Assembly (NCBI RefSeq): GCF_000381025.1
Contig: NZ_KB905817.1
Span: 418,389 to 482,388, forward strand
Direction: 5' to 3'
From: Streptomyces sulphureus DSM 40104
Lineage (GTDB): Bacteria; Actinomycetota; Actinomycetes; Streptomycetales; Streptomycetaceae
Length of the DNA stretch: 64,000 bases
A program made the translations under genes and the position numbers. The stretch's first letter is position 1; each line of letters opens with the position of its first letter. Of this stretch, positions 60,645 through 64,000 are shown piece by piece. The notes under the pieces are model-generated. The model saw only the letters and a program-made list of their open reading frames with translations, did not search any database and had not been told where the DNA came from.

Positions 60645-63110
60645 CTAGCGGGACTGCCCCGTTCCCTTGCCCGCGTCGAGGGCGTAGACGCAACGGTCCT
60701 TGCTGCACGCGTAGACGACGCCGCCGGACTCGACGGGGGAGCCGGTGATCTCACCACCCGTCGCCAGCTTCCAACGGAGCTGGCCGCCGACCGCGTCGAC
60801 CGTGTACAGACAGTGGTCGGCAGAGCCGAAGTGGACCCTGCCGGCCGCGGCCACCGGGCCGCCGACGATGTCTCCTCCCGTGGCGAAGCGCCATCGCGGG
60901 GTGCCGCTCACGGCGTCGAGCGTGTAGAGCGCGGCGCCGCTGCCGAGATGGACGAGGCCGTCGGCGGCGACGACCGGTTCCGTCGAGTGCCTCGCCTCCG
61001 TCGCGATGCGCCAGCGGTCGTTGCCGCTCACCGCGTCCAGTGCGTAGACGGTGCCGAGGTAGTCGGCGAGGTAGATGCCGCCGCCCGTCACCGCGGGGCC
61101 CGCCACGAACGTCGGCGGGCACAGGAACGCGGCGGGTGCGTCGAACCGCCAGCGCTCGGCGCCGCTCTGCACGTCGAGGGCGAAGACCCTGGAGCCCGCA
61201 CAGACGTAGACCGTGCCGTCCTCGGCTGCGGTGAGCCGGACGGGCACTCCGCCGGTGACCGAGGCGTCCCCGACCGGGTACGACCACAACTCGGCGCCCG
61301 TACGCGCCTCCAGAGCGTGCAGGCGGCCCTCGCCCCAGACGTAGACGCGGCCGTCCGCGATCACGGGGCCGCCCTCGCGGGTCTCGAAGTCGGCCTGCAT
61401 GCCGCCGACTTCCCAGAGACGCTCGCCGCTCGCGGCCTCCCACGCCTGGACTCCGCCGCCGCGGGTGCCCACGACGACCGTGCCGCGGTCCACCGCGAGC
61501 GAGTAGACCCAGCCCTCGGTGCCGAGGCGCCAGCGCTCGGTGCCGTCCCGCGCGTCGAGCGCGTAGAGGCTGGGGCCGTCGGAGGCGTGGACCCTGCCGC
61601 CGGAGACCGCCATCGACCAGGCGACCTCCCGCGTCTTGAACTGCCGCCTGCCGCTTGCCACATCGAGCGCGTGCACCTCGAACGACGTGACGTAGAGCAG
61701 GTCGTCGGCGACGAACGGGGTGCCCCAGACGTCGTTGGACATGCGGAACCGCCACGGCCGCCAGCGCGCCGCCGCCTCCGGCGGGGCGCTCGGCTCCGGT
61801 GCGGACGCCTGCGGCGGGGAGGGCGCCTGGGCGCCGTTCGGAGGGCGCACCCAGCCGGTGCCGGGGCCCGCGTCCGGTTCGCGGGGCGGCTCGTCCGTGC
61901 GGCGCGGGCCGGGGCCGATCGGCACCTGGGCGCCCGGGAGCACGACGGAGCCGCCGTCCGCCGGAACGTGCAGGCCCGAGGGCGCCGGGGCGGCGTGCGC
62001 GCCCTGCTGCGGCGCGACGGCGCTCTGCTGCGGACCGCCGCGGGCGCCGACCGCGGGCGGCCCTGCGGAGACGGGCGGGTACGCCGCATGCCTACCGGGC
62101 TGCGCAGGGCGGCTCGGCTCGGGCGCCTGCCCGTGGCTCACGGGCGGGGCCTGCTGCTCGGGCACGGGCGGTCCCGCCGCATGCCCGCCCGGCGGCTCCG
62201 CACGCGGCACCCTGGGACGGACGCCTCGCCGCTCCTCGATCAACTCGACGGCCTTCGCCGGCAGCCACGCCGACACCGTTCCGCTGTCGTCCTTGCCGCT
62301 GAAGAGGTGCGGGGCGAGCTGCGCCTGGAGGTCTGCGGGCGTGGGCCTCTCGTCCGCGTTCATGCGCATGCACGACTCGATCAGCGGGCGCAACTCCTCG
62401 GGGAGGCCCTCCAGGTCCGGCCCTTCACGCAGGAGCATGAAGACCGTCTCCACCGGGTTGACGCCGTGGAAGGGCGCGTGGCCCGTCGCGGCGAAGACCA
62501 GCGTGGAGGCGAGCGAGAAGACGTCGCTGGCGCCCGTGACACTGCGTGAGTCGCGAGCCTGCTCGGGGGACATGTAGGCGGGGGTGCCGACGGCCACGTT
62601 GGTCATCGTCAGACGCGTGTTGGAGACGCCCGAGGCGATACCGAAGTCGATCACCCGCGGGCCGTCCTCGACGACCAGCACGTTCGACGGCTTCAGATCA
62701 CGGTGGACCAACCCTGCCCCGTGGATCGACTGGAGCGCCTCGGCGACGCCCGCCGCGAGCCAACGGACCGCCTGGACCGGAAGCGGCCCGCACTCGGTGA
62801 CTATCTCCTCGAGCGAGGGAGACGGCACGAAAGCGGTGGCGAGCCACGGGACCGCGGCGCGCGGATCGGCGTCCACGACAGCGGCCGTGTAGAACCCGCT
62901 GACCGCCCGCGCGGCCTCCACCTCGCGGGTGAAGCGGACGCGGAAGAGCTGGTCCTCGGCGAGTTCGGTCCGCACCGTCTTGATTGCCACGCGTCTGCCG
63001 GAGGCGGATCGGGCGAGGTACACCAGCCCCATGCCTCCGGCGCCGAGACGGCCGAGCACCTCGAACTGGCCGATCCGCCGCGGATCGTGCTGCGTCAGTT
63101 GCTCCACCAC
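60645..63110 (-). CDS. afsK: AfsK-type Ser/Thr protein kinase with PQQ-like beta-propeller
   Basis: 821 residues. Kinase domain about 14-275: GRLGAGGMGLVYLARSASGR, catalytic Lys in RVAIKTVRTELAEDQ, HRDLKPSNVLVVEDGPRVID, PAYMSPEQARDSRSV. It matches what I recall of S. coelicolor AfsK nearly word for word in this domain. A Pro/Gly-rich linker (about 300-450) leads to a C-terminal PQQ-type propeller (about 455-815) with repeated W-(R/K)-x-A/T-G-G-x-(I/V)-x-G-P units, such as WRFATGGDIVGGPVAA and WKLATGGEITGSPVES. AfsK is loosely membrane-associated and phosphorylates AfsR and polarity proteins. GTG at 63110. Confidence 0.95.
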   Translation of the reverse strand: MVEQLTQHDPRRIGQFEVLGRLGAGGMGLVYLARSASGRRVAIKTVRTELAEDQLFRVRFTREVEAARAVSGFYTAAVVDADPRAAVPWLATAFVPSPSLEEIVTECGPLPVQAVRWLAAGVAEALQSIHGAGLVHRDLKPSNVLVVEDGPRVIDFGIASGVSNTRLTMTNVAVGTPAYMSPEQARDSRSVTGASDVFSLASTLVFAATGHAPFHGVNPVETVFMLLREGPDLEGLPEELRPLIESCMRMNADERPTPADLQAQLAPHLFSGKDDSGTVSAWLPAKAVELIEERRGVRPRVPRAEPPGGHAAGPPVPEQQAPPVSHGQAPEPSRPAQPGRHAAYPPVSAGPPAVGARGGPQQSAVAPQQGAHAAPAPSGLHVPADGGSVVLPGAQVPIGPGPRRTDEPPREPDAGPGTGWVRPPNGAQAPSPPQASAPEPSAPPEAAARWRPWRFRMSNDVWGTPFVADDLLYVTSFEVHALDVASGRRQFKTREVAWSMAVSGGRVHASDGPSLYALDARDGTERWRLGTEGWVYSLAVDRGTVVVGTRGGGVQAWEAASGERLWEVGGMQADFETREGGPVIADGRVYVWGEGRLHALEARTGAELWSYPVGDASVTGGVPVRLTAAEDGTVYVCAGSRVFALDVQSGAERWRFDAPAAFLCPPTFVAGPAVTGGGIYLADYLGTVYALDAVSGNDRWRIATEARHSTEPVVAADGLVHLGSGAALYTLDAVSGTPRWRFATGGDIVGGPVAAAGRVHFGSADHCLYTVDAVGGQLRWKLATGGEITGSPVESGGVVYACSKDRCVYALDAGKGTGQSR

Positions 63111-63913
63111 TCGCCTGCCACCTCCCCGTGGGGGCTCGTCGTCGTCCGCCCCGTGCAGCTTCTCACCGCTGCGAGGGGCCGGGGGCCCGGAGGCCGATTC
63201 TTCCTGCCGAGGGCGCCGGTTGCGAACCCGGGGGCATCGCAGGCCCTCCGATCCCGACAGGCGAACCGCATATTACGGGTCCGAGCTGACATTCCTCCTC
63301 CGACGGTGAGCTACCCTCCGCGCCGGCGCACCTGAGGCGCGCCTGCACGCGGGGGCCGACGTGTTGTGCGAGGGGCGCCCGCCCGCTGCCTGGTGCGCCT
63401 GGCGCACCACCAACCGGCGGGGACCGCCGTGGAAATGAACACCGTTCGTGCGCCTGTGCTTCCCGCCGCAGCCGAACGCCGGGCGGGGAAACGTACTCCG
63501 TATCACGGGGCGGCGTCGCGTGTTCGGCCGGGATTCCCCAATTCGCGGGGACTGCCGGGAGGTTCGCCTGTGGTTTCGCTGCTCGTGGTGGCTCGCTCGT
63601 GGTGGGGGTGAATCGGCGGACCGTCACTGTGCTTTCACTTACGGAATTGGGTGACTCAGTTGTGGGCGGCCGGTTCGGGAGATGGAGCGGGGCCTGAGAA
63701 TGAGCCGAGCCTTGACGGTGTCTTTGGTTCCGGTTTCGGGCGGTCGTAGTTTACGGGTTCGCGGGTTGCCGGGGTTCTCGAGTGCCTTTGGGGGCGGGGC
63801 AGTTGTTGGCGTCGTGCGGTACGTGCGTTTTTGCGGATGTGGCGGGAAGAGCGCGTGTGAAAGTCGCGGGGTCGGGTGTGGTTGGGGTTCTGTCGCAGTG
63901 GGCAGAGGAGTTC
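63111..63913. other. non-coding stretch at the right edge
   Basis: 800 bases with no gene recognised. From about 63590 the plus strand becomes rich in G and T (GGGTGTGGTTGGGGTTC), unlike the balanced GC elsewhere, suggesting relaxed, non-coding sequence or a decayed insertion. Confidence 0.45.
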
Positions 63914-64000
63914 GGCTCGGGGCTCGGGGCTCGGGGCTCGGGGCTCGGGGCTCGGGGCTCGGGGCTCGGGGCTCGGGGCTCGGGGCTCGGGGCTCGGGGC
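63914..64000. repeat. 7-bp tandem repeat, continues past the window
   Basis: Unit GGCTCGG, 12.4 perfect copies to the last base. The unit length is not a multiple of three and no gene spans it, so it is an intergenic short tandem repeat, probably variable in length between strains. Confidence 0.95.

Overview
The window is high-GC actinobacterial DNA. Codon use, GTG starts, 4-base ATGA/GTGA gene overlaps and gene content point to Streptomyces or a close relative. The afsK-afsR-afsS arrangement, futalosine-route menaquinone genes, coenzyme F420 synthase (fbiC), XRE/DUF397 pairs and a SARP regulator all fit. No rRNA, tRNA or CRISPR array was seen.

Layout. 1-2821: start of the respiratory complex I operon (nuoA-B-C-D, minus strand, nuoD cut by the window edge) with a Rex-type redox operator upstream. 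2900-6590: a gene-poor, partly decayed stretch with the 3' half of a group II intron (broken maturase ORF plus an intact-looking domain V), a lower-GC lipoprotein gene and a small hydrophilic protein, then an NlpC/P60 cell-wall hydrolase. 7729-16938 (minus): menaquinone supply genes (geranylgeranyl/menaquinone reductase, menG, mqnC, mqnA) interspersed with a zinc-ribbon membrane protein and a Ser/Thr kinase; quinone made here would feed the neighbouring complex I. 17236: a cold-shock protein.

17624-25533: a sugar/polyol catabolic locus: RpiB-like isomerase, DhaK-DhaL fusion kinase, FGGY kinase, 2-hydroxyacid dehydrogenase and HAD phosphatase on the minus strand, divergent from a DeoR regulator and a polyol-type MFS permease, with related AT-rich operator-like repeats in both control regions. 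25817-29304: a carnitine-to-glycine-betaine operon (XRE-TetR fusion regulator, BKACE enzyme, carnitine dehydrogenase, betainyl-CoA thioesterase). 29432-33787: Uma2 protein, a broken Nudix gene, and a cobalamin riboswitch controlling a BtuF-C-D type importer. 34243-44319: mixed genes (bacterial eRF1-like protein, TauD-type dioxygenase, secretory lipase, SGNH esterase, SAM methyltransferase, XRE-DUF5753 regulator, HATPase, polytopic membrane protein). 44466-54652: D-Ala-D-Ala carboxypeptidase with a very long acidic N-terminus, GPP34 protein, XRE/DUF397 pair, a decayed STAND/NACHT gene, ADP-ribosylglycohydrolase and fbiC.

55126-63110: the afsR-afsS-afsK global antibiotic-regulation locus. AfsK is a Ser/Thr kinase with a PQQ-type beta-propeller and AfsR a SARP-NB-ARC-TPR activator. 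Directly downstream of afsR lie an 11-bp-spaced direct repeat typical of SARP/AfsR boxes and a 48-residue AfsS-position peptide built on an NRHVSSEP repeat. Next is a 78-residue predicted secreted protein carrying four copies of the same RH(V/I)SS-type motif. This cytosolic/exported pair is the most novel thing seen here. The window ends in non-coding sequence with a 7-bp tandem repeat running off the edge.
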